A stretch of 64,000 nt of DNA, from contig NC_135550.1 of assembly GCF_964340395.1 (NCBI RefSeq), positions 28,430,176 through 28,494,175 on the forward strand, given 5' to 3'. A model generated the notes under the pieces. That model was given only the letters and a program-made list of their open reading frames with translations. It did not search any database and was not told where the DNA came from. Each line of letters begins with the position of its first letter. The stretch's first letter is position 1. The DNA comes from Glandiceps talaboti (lineage: Eukaryota > Hemichordata > Enteropneusta > Spengelidae). The position numbers were made by a program, and so were the translations under genes. Shown one piece after another: positions 13,347 to 25,000 of this stretch.

Positions 13347-16007
13347 CCCTGTTTATACCTGAATATTTTCACTATCATCTTCAAGCATTCATCTAGCAAA
13401 GATAAAACCTGTAAGATTAATCAGATGCTTATTCTGTATACTTCTTCCTTATGCAAACATCAGCAAACTATGATAATCCCCTCTTCCATTAACTGGAAAT
13501 CTTTCTCTCCATGTCATACTTCTCATTGTATCACAGCAAACAGTCTTAATTTGGACTTCTTTGCCACTGAAACTTCTTCCAACAAAAAGACTAACACCAA
13601 GACCAAATCAGGTAATTTTGTTTTGCCATTTACTTATCAGGTGCTTGATACTTCTCTTCTCTCCCCTAACCCTGGTTGAGGTGTTTTTATGTCTTTTTGG
13701 TGATTCTCAAACTAATCACTGACATTTTATTGCTGTTTCTGCACAGTCACTATTGTCAAACAGTGAACTCAGTACTGGTAGGATTCACTTGTGTTTTGTC
13801 AGTCTAATTATTTACTGAATTGAAGTGAGCAATGTTTTCTTCAATTTTGTCAGAAGATAGTAATCGATGTTGTAGAACCACTGTTATAAAAGATGAACTT
13901 TGTTCTGAATTTAGATATGGTACACTTCATAGAACAAAACTGATTCTATGCAACTGTGGAATGTTGATCGTATCTGTTATTTGTCTTTTTATCCATTCCA
14001 TTTGTATTTCTAGTACGGCAGTAACTAACCCAGATACCAGTTCCATACATATACTGTATTATCACTTCTCCCATACCTTTTATAGTAGTGTGTAGTGACT
14101 TAGTCCCAGCAGTGTAGTGACTTAGTCCCAGCAGTGTAGTGACTTAGTCCCAGCAGTAGTGGTAACAGCTTCACCTGCATTACGGCAGTTAAGTCAGCTT
14201 CTTTCTGTCAGGCTGAAAGGAATAGTGAAATTAAAGATAAGATGATATCATATTATTTAGTATTTGTAGCTAGCTGTAGTATAAGCATGATTTAAAGGCT
14301 ATAGAATGGTAAATAGTGTAATACAGATGTACAATCAAAAGCTATTATGCGTCCGTAGATACAGTAATAGTGAATTCTTTAATAAACACATAATTTGATG
14401 ACAAAGAGTAATTTTTTAAGTTAAACTGAAACTAGCGTAGTACCCTTAGCCAAATATATCTTCCATGTGAGGACTTGTCTAAAACATGGCATTAACATTT
14501 GGAAATGCTTGGTAGTTATTATCTTCTTCTTTTTTAAATTTACTATGTCTTGCATGTTCTTGTATCTGACTGGCATGTTTTGCTTGCACTATAGTATGCC
14601 GTACTCAGTAATACTAATAAGTGTGTGATCTATGGTGTACCCTACCTTGCCTTACCTTGCCTTGCCTCATTGGTTTCTGTCTGGTCTTGGGAATTATTTG
14701 ATCATTTGTGTCATGTCTTCTGGAATCTTCCCCCTTCAATTCCTTCCATATGTGCTGCCTTTGTATCAGGATGGTGGTGGTAGCCATATCGCAGGTATGT
14801 CTGGCTCTCTACAGTCAAAGAAAAAACTGCCTTGAATGCCAAAATTAATGTTATGTTATTTAATTCATTACAATCAACTTGTATGTGTTATCAGTTGCAA
14901 AGACAAATGAAAACTAATGTTAATCTAAGCTCATTTGCTTCCGTCTCAAAAAAGTAGAGGCAGCGTATTCCCAGACCATCCATGTAAGATTCCCCTTCAT
15001 TGCAGCAAAGGTCGACAACAGTTCAAAGGCCATTGGCCATAGAGGTCATGAGCCATTGCTTACTACCACCATCCTAGATCCATACTTTTCCACTGCTTCA
15101 TCCCACCATGCACCAGGCTGAAACCAAACCTGCATTTTCACAAAATATGTTGATCTTCAGATCTTAATAAGTAGCTCCATCACAAGGAGCTGAGGTGTAA
15201 GAGAACAAGAAGATATCCATAATTCAGTAAAGTAACATATTAAAGTAATTTACCACAAAGCTACCACTGACACTGGCCATCAATTCACATGTACACATCA
15301 TTCTACACACATTAACAATATGTACAATATTGCCTGCACAAAGCTATGATTGAAGGTGAGAAAAGTGATACCATTTGTCTCTTATACTTTTGGCATAATG
15401 CTTTGTGTTACCACCTTGTGATTTTGTAACATTTGATATGGAAACCACTTCTTAGCCAGAAATTTCACTGTGCTTTCAAATTTTAGTTTCAAAATTTTTT
15501 GTGTAACTTGTGAAAAAGTTAAATAATATAGAAACCAAGTATGATCCTTGAACAATGGTCTGAGTGTATGATTTGTTTAAAGTTCTGGGCTTCAGTGAAG
15601 ATCTGTATAATACTGGGTGATTACTTTTATTAAAGTGCAAACAAAATATCTACCATTTACATTTAGTCATGACAGAAGAAAAGAGACAGAATGATACACT
15701 CAATAACATTCTGATATATTTGTGTCATTTCTCCCCTACAGTCTATGAAGATGAGTTGCTTGAGCTACAAATAGAAGCTCCACCCATGCCAGCAAACAAA
15801 CCAGCTAACAAACCATTTGCAGACATCCTAGCCAAGATCAACACTGCCACATCAACAGTCAAGAAGCCTGGTAAAAGGGATGCTAGTTTGAGTGGAGAAG
15901 CCTCCAAAGTTCTAGATGCACTACCCAGTCTAGATTTCATGCATGCTAAAGTACTGATGTTTCCTATCAAACCATCCAGTAGTAGTGGTAGCCTTAGTCC
16001 TGCCTAA
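7341..16007 (+). CDS. AFTPH: Aftiphilin, clathrin/AP-1 accessory protein (7 coding exons, 903 aa)
   Basis: Exons read by eye: 7341-9200, 10214-10386, 10885-11017, 11558-11701, 12319-12379, 13537-13611 and 15742-16007. All have GT-AG introns, with phases 0, 2, 0, 0, 1, 1, summing to 903 codons plus TAA (human about 936). The N-terminus has SSSPPPFDG then [11 protein letters not shown], matching the human start. Residues 1-620 are one disordered exon rich in acidic FGxF motifs, the type that binds gamma-ear domains of AP-1 and GGA. Residues 621-903 are the conserved C-terminal region, with [11 protein letters not shown] near 626, [11 protein letters not shown] near 695, [15 protein letters not shown] near 775, SLNLDFF near 792 and [12 protein letters not shown] near 880. 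Known role: partner of p200 and gamma-synergin in clathrin trafficking at the trans-Golgi network and endosomes. The start codon is chosen by homology, and the preceding 25 bases of the exon are 5' UTR. A GAT run at about 8862-8882 encodes Asp and may vary in length. Confidence 0.95.
8692..9176 (+). repeat. AFTPH: In-frame array of acidic FGxF motifs within AFTPH exon
   Basis: Residues about 451-612 carry eleven FG-aromatic motifs in a row: DDFGHF, DEFGTF, KEFGTF, DEFGNF, DGFGTF, DEFGTF, DEFGAF, EDFGAF, DAFGAF, NFGDF and GFGQF, spaced about 10-20 residues apart. Several spacers share KDS or KES followed by K or T, which suggests origin by internal duplication. Such motifs are established ligands of the gamma-adaptin and GGA ear domain, so the array would make the protein highly multivalent. 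Confidence 0.85.
9429..9482. repeat. Microsatellite (CTGT)n-(GT)n
   Basis: Five to six CTGT units run directly into about 16 GT units. It abuts the ~140-bp tandem repeat that follows, and the two may belong to one mobile element. Confidence 0.9.
9483..9905. repeat. Three tandem copies of a ~136-153-bp repeat
   Basis: The phrase TTAAGAATTGTTCATGAC recurs in each copy, and copies start near 9485, 9621 and 9774. Each ends with a shared block built on TTTCTTTTTGGTCAAAAAT. The first copy lacks about 16 bases (a GATGATCCCATC segment) present in the others. A microsatellite joined to 1-5 core repeats of ~150 bp is the layout of Helitron-related HINE elements such as bivalve pearl. This is a structural resemblance only. 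Confidence 0.75.
13310..13345. repeat. Microsatellite (CA)n
   Basis: An uninterrupted run of about 18 CA units in AFTPH intron 5. Confidence 0.9.
14091..14156. repeat. 22-bp unit, three perfect tandem copies
   Basis: Copies at 14091-14112, 14113-14134 and 14135-14156 contain GTAGTGACTTAGTCCCAGC. They are identical, so the duplication is recent. It sits in the last AFTPH intron. Confidence 0.9.
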
Positions 16008-16618
16008 CCGTGGAAACAATAGACAACTTCAGTATGTGTGTTACTTTTAATACCTGATACGTGTGCATATCACAAGTAGCATGTATGAGAGTACCTCTAG
16101 AAAAGCAGACTGTTAATAATAATACTTCTTTTATGTGCATTAAATTCGCCTTAGTGTTGGTATCACACCATTTTGTACATTTTGAGAAGTGATTGAAAGT
16201 GAAGCATATTTGCTGTTGATCAGTTCATGCAGTTTGTGTATCCGTACTGCACACCATAAACTTACGTGATTCATGTGTGCTGATTAGGAGCATTTGTCTA
16301 TAAGTTCTAACCACAGTGTAATCATAGTGAAAATGAAATTAACAACCCCATAGTTTTCTTGCATGTCCTTATCTCATTAATCAAGGTCTTAAGCATATCC
16401 AGAGTCAGTCCCTTATTAATTGTTTAACTTTTACTTCTTAAAAAATTTTAATTTTAGAACATGTTAGGAGTAAAACAGTGATGAACAGTTTGTTGTGTAA
16501 ACTAGGAGATGATATTCTTGAATGCTACTTTAAGATTTTCGCAAAAAACTTACAGTAAAGCCCTACATGTTTTCAATATCTCACCTAAGAATATAAAGTC
16601 TTAAACAGTACACGTCAT

Positions 16619-16889
16619 CAGGGGTGAACAAATCCACTGGTCCTGGGTCCGGGACTAGCAATTTTGTGTGTGGACCACACAAATTTTATCTTGTCTGGTC
16701 CATCGAACCAGTACCTTACTGTTAATAACTGTTAAAAAGTCGTCTGAATATACACTGAGATTCATTGGTAAGATTTAATGTTTCACATTAGTGGGACCTG
16801 GGACCACTAATTCTCTCAGCAGGACCACTGGATTTTTTAAGCCACTGGTCTGGGGACCACCAGTGCACAAAATGATTTGTTCACCCCGG
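16619..16889. mobile_element. hAT-like MITE (~270 bp)
   Basis: The ends are perfect 14-bp inverted repeats (GGGGTGAACAAATC at 16621-16634 and its complement at 16874-16887). The left end is preceded by CA, giving CAGGGGTGAAC, the usual form of hAT termini. Inside, the motif CCAGTGGTCC or its complement recurs near both ends, like hAT subterminal transposase sites. GTCAT occurs just outside both ends, possibly what remains of an 8-bp target duplication. There is no coding capacity. Confidence 0.7.
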
Positions 16890-19198
16890 GTCATGTATTG
16901 TTGAAAATTACAGCCAAGAGAAGTGGAAAACACTTGATTCATCAATTCAGTGTTTTAATACATACATACTTGCAGTAGAAACAAATTATGAATGATTCAC
17001 CCAAAACATCGATTGCCAAGCCTTTTCTTTTCCATAAAGCCAGGTTTGGCAAGACAATATTATGAAGGAATTGAAAATAGTGAGTTGCATATTGTTATAA
17101 AACTTTGTTTATGTTATAGAAAACTGTTATCATCTATTCTTGTGTTATGTTTTGATCTGTCAAACAGGCAGCTATATATAGATAGAGTTAGTAATAACAG
17201 AAAACAAGTGAGTGTTCTAGGGATATAGTACATAAATTTCATTTGAATGTAACATTCCAAGGATGGGTTAGCCAAGATCCTTAGGTGTTAACAGCATTAT
17301 CCTAACATATCAAAGCACCACTTTATAGTAGACATTCTTTATGTACAATAAAATTTACAAAATTTTCTTTTAGTGTTATAGAGCTAGTAGTTATCGGGTG
17401 ACAATCAAATGAGTAAAGAAGATGCACAAAAAGTTCACCTATAGAAAATGGTTGTGAATTATTTGTGTTTGTAACCTCAAATAGTACAGTGATTATTTGC
17501 ATGGCTCATATTGATAATAGGGGTTACCTCTTTAACTTCCTGGTTATACTTACATACAGTGCATCTTCAAATCATGTAGTAAATGTTTGATTGTTTCCTT
17601 GCTAGGGAATTTATCAAAAAATAAGGAAGAATACCTTATGTGTTGGGCCCACTGTACCAGGAAATACTCACAGGAGGAAGTGCTGTATATGCACATTGAA
17701 ACTTCCAGTTACATTAAAATAAGGAAGCATTCTTATATTTTATCAAACTTGGTGGCACTGAAGTACAAAACTATGAATTAAAGGAAGGAAATATTTCAAT
17801 TGCTGAATTCAATAGAAATCAAATTCCAAAATATTTTTAATTTTATGGCAAGACCTTCACAAGAATGGCAAATTTAGATAATCTGTTTATTTTACCAGTT
17901 GTTCATTTTTGGGTCCACTTTGAATTCAACATTTCAGAAGTTGAAATTTAACCCAATATCCTCAGCCACCCATTTCTTTATTTTTGTTGGGACTAAGATT
18001 AATTACTTTATAAAATTTTCACTTCAAAATGTGAGTAAATTCTTAACTCTTGTTTGTCAGGGGTATGTTGTGTTCTACGGTCAACATGTAAAACATAACA
18101 ACAGGTAGGAGTATGTATAGAGGATCACCTTGAATTCAAAATATTATTGAACAGCATGATACAAGTAGTCTAACAAGCCAGAATAAGTTCTCTGGTTGAA
18201 AGAAAATGGAAGAGAGAATGAGATTTTTGATAGTATAACCATCAGAAGACCAAGTGGTCTATGACAATGGATACATAACATTTCATTGTCAGTGTTATGC
18301 ATTATTGATACCTTATTTTTATCAGTGCAATAGAAAGAAAGTATTTAATGTATTGTATTTTCTGCAAGTGTGAAATCTTTTCATCATTTTATGTTGTGTA
18401 ATGTTAAACATTAGAGGGGGGGGGGACAGTTTGGAAGGATAGTTGTAATTGGGAAAGTCCTATCTTAGGCAATGTAGATATGATATTTTCAGGGGAACAG
18501 TACACCTATTAACAATTAAATGTGATATGAAAGAAAATACACATACTGTTGTATTTTTAAATCCATTTCTACAAAGTGTTAGCTGAGTGTAATCAGTTTA
18601 AGATCAATATGAACTTCCTAGGGTGTAGTATTCACTGATTTCAAACCCTGTAAATCACTCACAAAATATACCATATCAAGTGGATTAATCGAAATTGATT
18701 GTATAGGGGCATGCCTCCTATTGTTTATATCATGATGATCAGTCATAATGTGACAGATATCAAAATATGATATTGAAATTAAAAGCCACTCTGAATATTG
18801 TTGTTTTCAATATAAACAATAACAGAGTTTAGATGCAAATTCTCCACCAGTACCTACCAAGAGGGGGCCTGAAATTTATGTCTGTAGCAGAAAAAATGAG
18901 AATGAGCAAAATAAACAGAAATGTGTGCAGTTATTCTTTCTGATTGTGAACAGGATAAACCTCTAGTGTTTGTAAAGACTCTTAGAATAATAAGACAACA
19001 TATAGTAATGAATGTAACAGTTATAATAGAAGTGAGAGAAATATTACAATGCATGGAAACATGTAAGTGAGAACCAAGTTATTAAAACACTGAAATCTCA
19101 TTACCTACCTGTTCACAGTTCAGTTTCTTTAATCTCATACTAACAGAGACATTTAAAGCATATTTGAGCAGGGAATACAACAATAACTAAGATTGTTC

Positions 19199-19244
19199 AT
19201 GGAGAGTATGATTTCTTTGTCATGGAGAGTATGATTTCTTTGTC
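19199..19244. repeat. 23-bp perfect direct duplication
   Basis: Two adjacent identical 23-bp copies (19199-19221 and 19222-19244) containing GGAGAGTATGATTTC. Confidence 0.9.
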
Positions 19245-21299
19245 TGTACAAAAATAAAGTTTGGTTTGTCAACATCTCATTTGGCACACTTAAATGTCCA
19301 TCCTGCATAAAGCTTTTCAAGAATCATGTTTGATTCTAAATAGAAGAAGTAAATGTTCATCGTAACAAATGTTCCTTCAGCCCTGAATTCTATACATAGT
19401 CCAGCCATATTGCCAGATGTCCTATTCTGTTTTGGAATCATGGATATTAAGTTGGTGCTGGTTATAGATCTGTAATCCAGACTTGGTTCTTAATCCAAGG
19501 TATCATGTTGATCATCACAGAGGTTTCAACAATTTGTCCTGTACCAACAGAACAGCCTTGCAGAGACCGATACCCATGTATCAAGAAACTGGTTCAGGAT
19601 CTATATCTCAAATCAGTGCTTGCTTCACGTGTTTTGAATTAGATATTTCAGGACAAAATTATGTGAATTTTCCATGCCAATGTATGTACAAGATAACAGA
19701 GAAGTTCTGTTACCACTTGAAATGGATTTCCATCACACCCATTTACAATTATGATATTACATGTTATTTGATTGTTGTTTTCATTCCAAGTTTTGTAGAA
19801 ATAAAGTTGTACTTTTAGATGCTATACTCTTCTGAATTTATCTTTAAAATGTACCATCTTGTCTGCAATGTTTTATGTTAACCATAGTACACCATGGGTT
19901 GGTAATGTATATTGTGTGTTTGTGATAGACTGTACCTGTCATTTGAATGGATAATGTAACAGTATGTAAATTATAAATAATCAACTAAATGATGTTGTGT
20001 ATTAATGATTAATAAATTCAGAGAGTATTTTAATGGAAAAAAGTGTGGAAGTGTGTATTCTTTGGTACATGTGTGTTTTACATTCATTGACATAGATTCA
20101 TAGTTGATTTGGTTAGTTGACTACCTTCACACTAAGCATGTCTTGATAAATATGAATTTACAGTCATAAATTTTGTTGCTTGCTAGTTCCCTAACCAATT
20201 TATCTGATCTTTCTTTGACCACAATGTAAGAATAGCTAAGGAGCTCGGGAAGCACTGGAACAGGAGAAGTGTTCTTGGAGCAGATATTGTAATTCTTACA
20301 AACTAATTGTTCTCTCCTCTTTTGAATGCAAAGTATCATTTCTGGTTGTACACACACTTTTGATTTCTGGTTATGCTGTATGTCTATGTTGACCTATATT
20401 ATTTTGATAGAAATATTCTTGTATGAAATACTCAAAAATGTGACAACATAGTCCTTGAAAATGACAGTTGTTCAGTCACTTCCTGTTGGGTTTATTTGAA
20501 GTGTGTTTGTATATTTCCAGTCTGAGCTTAACAAGTCACAGGGGAACATATTTAGCATGGCTTTTCTGACTAGCAAAGTCAACACTGGTATTCAGTGTTC
20601 AGATATAGTGAATTTCTGAGCACAGGAGAGTGACCCACAAATAGTGGGCACTGGAAAATACGTCTTTATCAGGACAGAACTGAAATATTTCACAAAATTT
20701 AAGTTATATGCATTGACCACTCTGGTTTTAAAGGTATCTGTTCAGTATAAAGACAGCTAAAATCAAGCCTTTTCATTGGCTCAGGTGAAATAAGGGTTGA
20801 AATAATGGCAGAATGTGTGTGTGTGTGGAAGCCACTATCAATACTGGTAAAAAAAAAGGGGGGGGGGGGGATGCAAAAGTATCTTGTTATGGGGAAGGGG
20901 GTGTTACATTATGTCGGGTGGTTTATAGACAAAATAATTACATCATATGCGTATGAAATTGGTCAAAAATATTGGTTGACATTAAATGGGATATTTCTCT
21001 TAAAAAATTATCAACAGCAAGATGATTTAATTTTTGGTGGGAAATTTGGAAAGTCAGAAACTACTCGGCAGGACTATAAAAGAACCAGTTACCATAACCG
21101 TAACCATAGTAATTGTGTTATAGCCATTGAGTATTGGCCTGAAAGTTTGAAATTAATTCTACAAAGCCCACTCAACTATGACCATGCCCTTAATGAGGGT
21201 ACCCAGTTATGGAAAAGCCACAAACTGGCCATTCAAACTGATAACATGGTGTAAAGAATAGAAACCATGAAAAGTTATTTGAACCAAGTCATATACGAT

Positions 21300-22035
21300 A
21301 ATGTGGGCCATAGAAATCCCCCATCAATAATGACCACACCCACAAATCTGCATGTGGGCCATAGAAGTACCCCAGTCAATAATGACTACACCCACAAAAC
21401 TGCATGTGAGCCATAGGAAAAACTGCACGCAGGCCATAGTCTAGAAATCCCCCAATCAATAATGACCACACCCATAAATCTGCATGTGGGCCATAGAAAT
21501 CCACCAATCAATACTGACCACCCCACAAAACTGCACACAGGCCATAGAAATCCACCAATCAATAATGAGCACACCCACAAATCTGCATGTGGGCCATAGA
21601 AATCCCCCAATCAATACTGACCACCCCATAAAACTGCATGTGGGTCATAGAAATCCCCCAATCAATACTGACCACCCCATAAAACTGCATGTGGGCCATA
21701 GATAAAACTGCATGTGGGTCATAGAAATCCCCCAATCAATACTGACCACCCCATAAAACTGCATGTGGGCCATAGAAATCCCCCAATCAATACTGACCAC
21801 CCCATAAAACTGCATGTGGGCCATAGAAAAAACTGCATGTGGGTCATAGAAATCCCCCAATCAATACTGACCACCCCATAAAACTGCATGTGGGCCATAG
21901 AAAAAACTGCATGTGGGCCATAGAAATCCCCCAATCAATACTGACCACCCCATAAAACTGCATGTGGGCCATAGAAAAAACTGCATGTGGGCCATAGAAA
22001 TCCCCCAATCAATACTGACCACACCCACAAAACGG
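21300..22035. repeat. Minisatellite of 51-bp and 23-bp units
   Basis: Units built on CATGTGGGCCATAGAAATCC and CAATCAATACTGACCACCCC repeat through about 735 bases. From about 21690 on, full ~51-bp units alternate with ~23-bp units that lack the central 28 bases, giving a higher-order ~74-bp period. The left third is more diverged than the right. Overlapping reverse-strand open frames (GDFYGPHA type) are a by-product of the repeat. Confidence 0.9.
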
Positions 22036-25000
22036 CACCAAGAAAAATAGGATTGAGTTGGCAAAGAAAAAATGTATGGATGTAGGTTTGTAGAAACACA
22101 CTAAAATACACTATAACAACTGCAGAAAGAAAGTGTTTTAGCAATGGATTCCCTACTCTGTAAGATCAAATCACAGTTTCCGCTTATGTATATGTAATAT
22201 GCTCCAACCCTACATAAGCAGACCAAACAACTGGATCTTTCAGACTTGGATTTCTAGGTAATGTACATTCCAAAATTACTGTGTACCCCCCCCCCCCCCT
22301 CCCCCTCCAAAAAAATAAATCCCCAGCAACCCTAATAATGACCATAGCAACTGTAAACTGAGGTAATCACTACTCTCTCTCTCTTGCATTAACAACATGA
22401 AAATAATTTTAAAATGATAGATGTATTACAACATAATTGTGGGTATTTTTTAAGTTGCTATTTGTAGTTGTACTGAGCCATACAAAACATTATTTTGAAG
22501 GGGCTGAACTTATGGAGTATGTAAAATCCATATGTGCATACAAGTATATTTGCATAATTTATTAAGTCAACAAGGTAAATACACTAGTGAAATATATTAC
22601 TCTTGACCTATGTAATGGTTCATTTTGCTAAATAGAGATATCATTTCTGAATGGATACATTTGCATAAAAACGAACATATTCAAAAATGGCATTCAAATG
22701 GAAAATTTGAATAAGTAATTGGTATTTTTGTTAAATTTAATTACTCATATCAAGACATACTGTATGAAATGCATTGGTTTTTGAATTAGAGTTGAGATTG
22801 CTGCTATAAAATACAAACTGTCTTCAATATTTGGTTAATGTGACTTTTGTGTTAATAGGTAACTACTACAACAGACTCCATAAATCACACAAAGAAAGAT
22901 AATTTCAATCCAGACTACACTAATGTACATGAAAGTCCACTGTATTTACTACAGTAAATCATTCAAGGAGCTAGTACACAGGTCATGCACATACTTAATA
23001 ATCCTATATCCATTCAAGCATTGTGTAAAGGATAGATATAATGAACAATAAATGTACTGTGTATGCTGTGTGTACACTCAAACCTAGTAGTGATTAATTT
23101 GGTTAAAATCACCCATTTTAAGTATTTTGATAGCAGTTTTATAGGTCACAATTCTCTACAGATGCCTACTTCATGATCAAAAGTAATATTTCCCCATGAA
23201 TAATTTACTATTATTAGCACACTTGATTATTGTTATCAACTATTGACAATGACTGCTACTATACGGCCAATTTGTGGTAACAACCTAAATAAGGTCATCT
23301 AGAGGACTAGAAGATGAGAGGCCTTCACTCTATTTTTGAAGCAAAGTTAGACTCAAACTAACGGAATAAAAGGTTTGTCTAACGCCACCTTTTCTCTCAA
23401 TATAAATCATTTACTTTTTTTCTTACTTGTATTTATCTTTGCAACAATACCAAATTGTTTTCAAAGATTATTACTTCATTTTTTCACAGAAAGCTGTGAT
23501 GGAATCTACATATTCACGTCTATTGACAATGGAACACTTGAAATATTCAACAGCATAAACTAATTGGTAGGAATTAAGCATGTCATATTTCATACAGCTA
23601 AAGCTGGATATCCATTTCACTGTCAGAGTTAAATTTCTCATCTCTTGACCTAGATCAACCAACATACCTTATTCCTTTCATTGCAAATTATTACGTTGTA
23701 GCATAGCTTGTCCTTGTTTTTTGTTTGTTTTTATTATTTAAATTATTCAATATTAAACTCAAAATGATGATGGAAAAGCACAGCACACTGAAATGCACTG
23801 GTTGCATCTAGGCAGTTGTACCTAGATATAAATTATCACGGTATAAAGAGAGATCGCAAACAAGAAATGCAGTTTGTTTTCTGCACATTAAACTGAAAAC
23901 TGGTTGTTAATCAAATCTACTTAGATATTTCAACCTAGTATTAGCCCCCCCCCCCCCCCAATTAAAATTATACTATACTTATACTTTCCTTTTTTTTCCA
24001 CTGCCTCCCCTTCCAACTTGAATCAGCCTCCTGCTTGCCACTCAAAGGTTGTATGTTATATTCATGTATTACTAATATGTACATATGTATGACAGCTCTG
24101 TTTAGTGGGATTTATAACATATCAGAATGGAAATTTGAAGTGTCACAAAAATATATAGCAGTTGAGTGAATTTGCATAATGTAGGCAGCGGGATAGAAAG
24201 CAGAAAGAAATTGTCTACAAGAGAAGCCCATACATAAGATAAAATTTACAATGGGTGTTACATGACCATAGTGGGTCTATCATCATTAATATGTTACTTG
24301 GTCTAGCTTTGAAAAAACAAACGTTTCTCCAGGTATCTTGTTTACAAACTGTGGTATAAATTTAACAGTATATGACCACACTGTGTAGGAAGACTGAGAA
24401 GGAAGGAACAAGTTTAATGTATCTGTGGGTCCAGTGGCCCACCCAACAACGTCGTGTGTAGGGTGGGTGTGTTCATATTGTTGGCATTCTCCACATATCA
24501 TTTACATGCTCCTACCTACCAATCATTTTTCAAGGTTTGTTTTCAAATATTCTCCAAAATAATGTCTCTTGTAATTGTAGACATTATTTCTTGTTATCTA
24601 TCACAGAATTCAGGAAATTTCTATGATTTGAACAAGCTTCAATCTCAAATTACACAAGAAAATTGTACACACAGAAAACAGGCCAACAAAGGTTACAATT
24701 ATGACATTAATGACAGTCTATGTTTCAAAGTATGCATAAATTGACCCAACATTCATCAAATCTGACTGCATATAATCTAGAGATACACTTTGAGTTAAAA
24801 TGACCTCAACATTTCATCTAGTAAGAACACCTGGCTAATTCTCACTGCTTGTTTTGGTTTTCTGTTATTACTACTAGAACAACAGGTATTTATCAAATGG
24901 TGTATTTATCATGTGGGCAAAATTCTACCCATTCTAAAAGACATTGATATACTGGTCAAGAAAGCATTTCTTTCTAATTCACAAAGGTAATGTTACATAA

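Larger units (their letters stand above)
9201..15741 (+). other. AFTPH: AFTPH introns and their contents
   Basis: Six introns lie at 9201-10213, 10387-10884, 11018-11557, 11702-12318, 12380-13536 and 13612-15741. Intron 1 holds a microsatellite plus tandem repeat (9429-9905). Intron 5 holds a CA microsatellite (about 13310-13345). Intron 6 holds a 22-bp triplication (14091-14156). No further exon was needed to keep phase or homology, and the short open frames inside are not conserved. Confidence 0.7.
16008..21299 (+). other. AFTPH 3' flank and intergenic region
   Basis: The 3' UTR starts at 16008. AATAAA at 17347-17352 is a plausible polyadenylation signal, and another is at 19799-19804. Apart from the MITE at 16619-16889 and a perfect 23-bp duplication (19199-19244), nothing is recognisable. 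A 149-codon open frame at 20805-21254 reads through GT and poly-G runs and has no family resemblance. Confidence 0.4.

Noticed and set aside
20805-21254. 149-codon frame as a possible gene
   Set aside because: It crosses a GT run and a 12-base poly-G, has no recognisable domain, and ends just before a minisatellite.
21386-22144. Overlapping minus-strand open frames with GDFYGPHA/MAHMQF repeats
   Set aside because: They follow entirely from the 51/23-bp minisatellite being stop-free in some frames. They have no start context or conserved domain.
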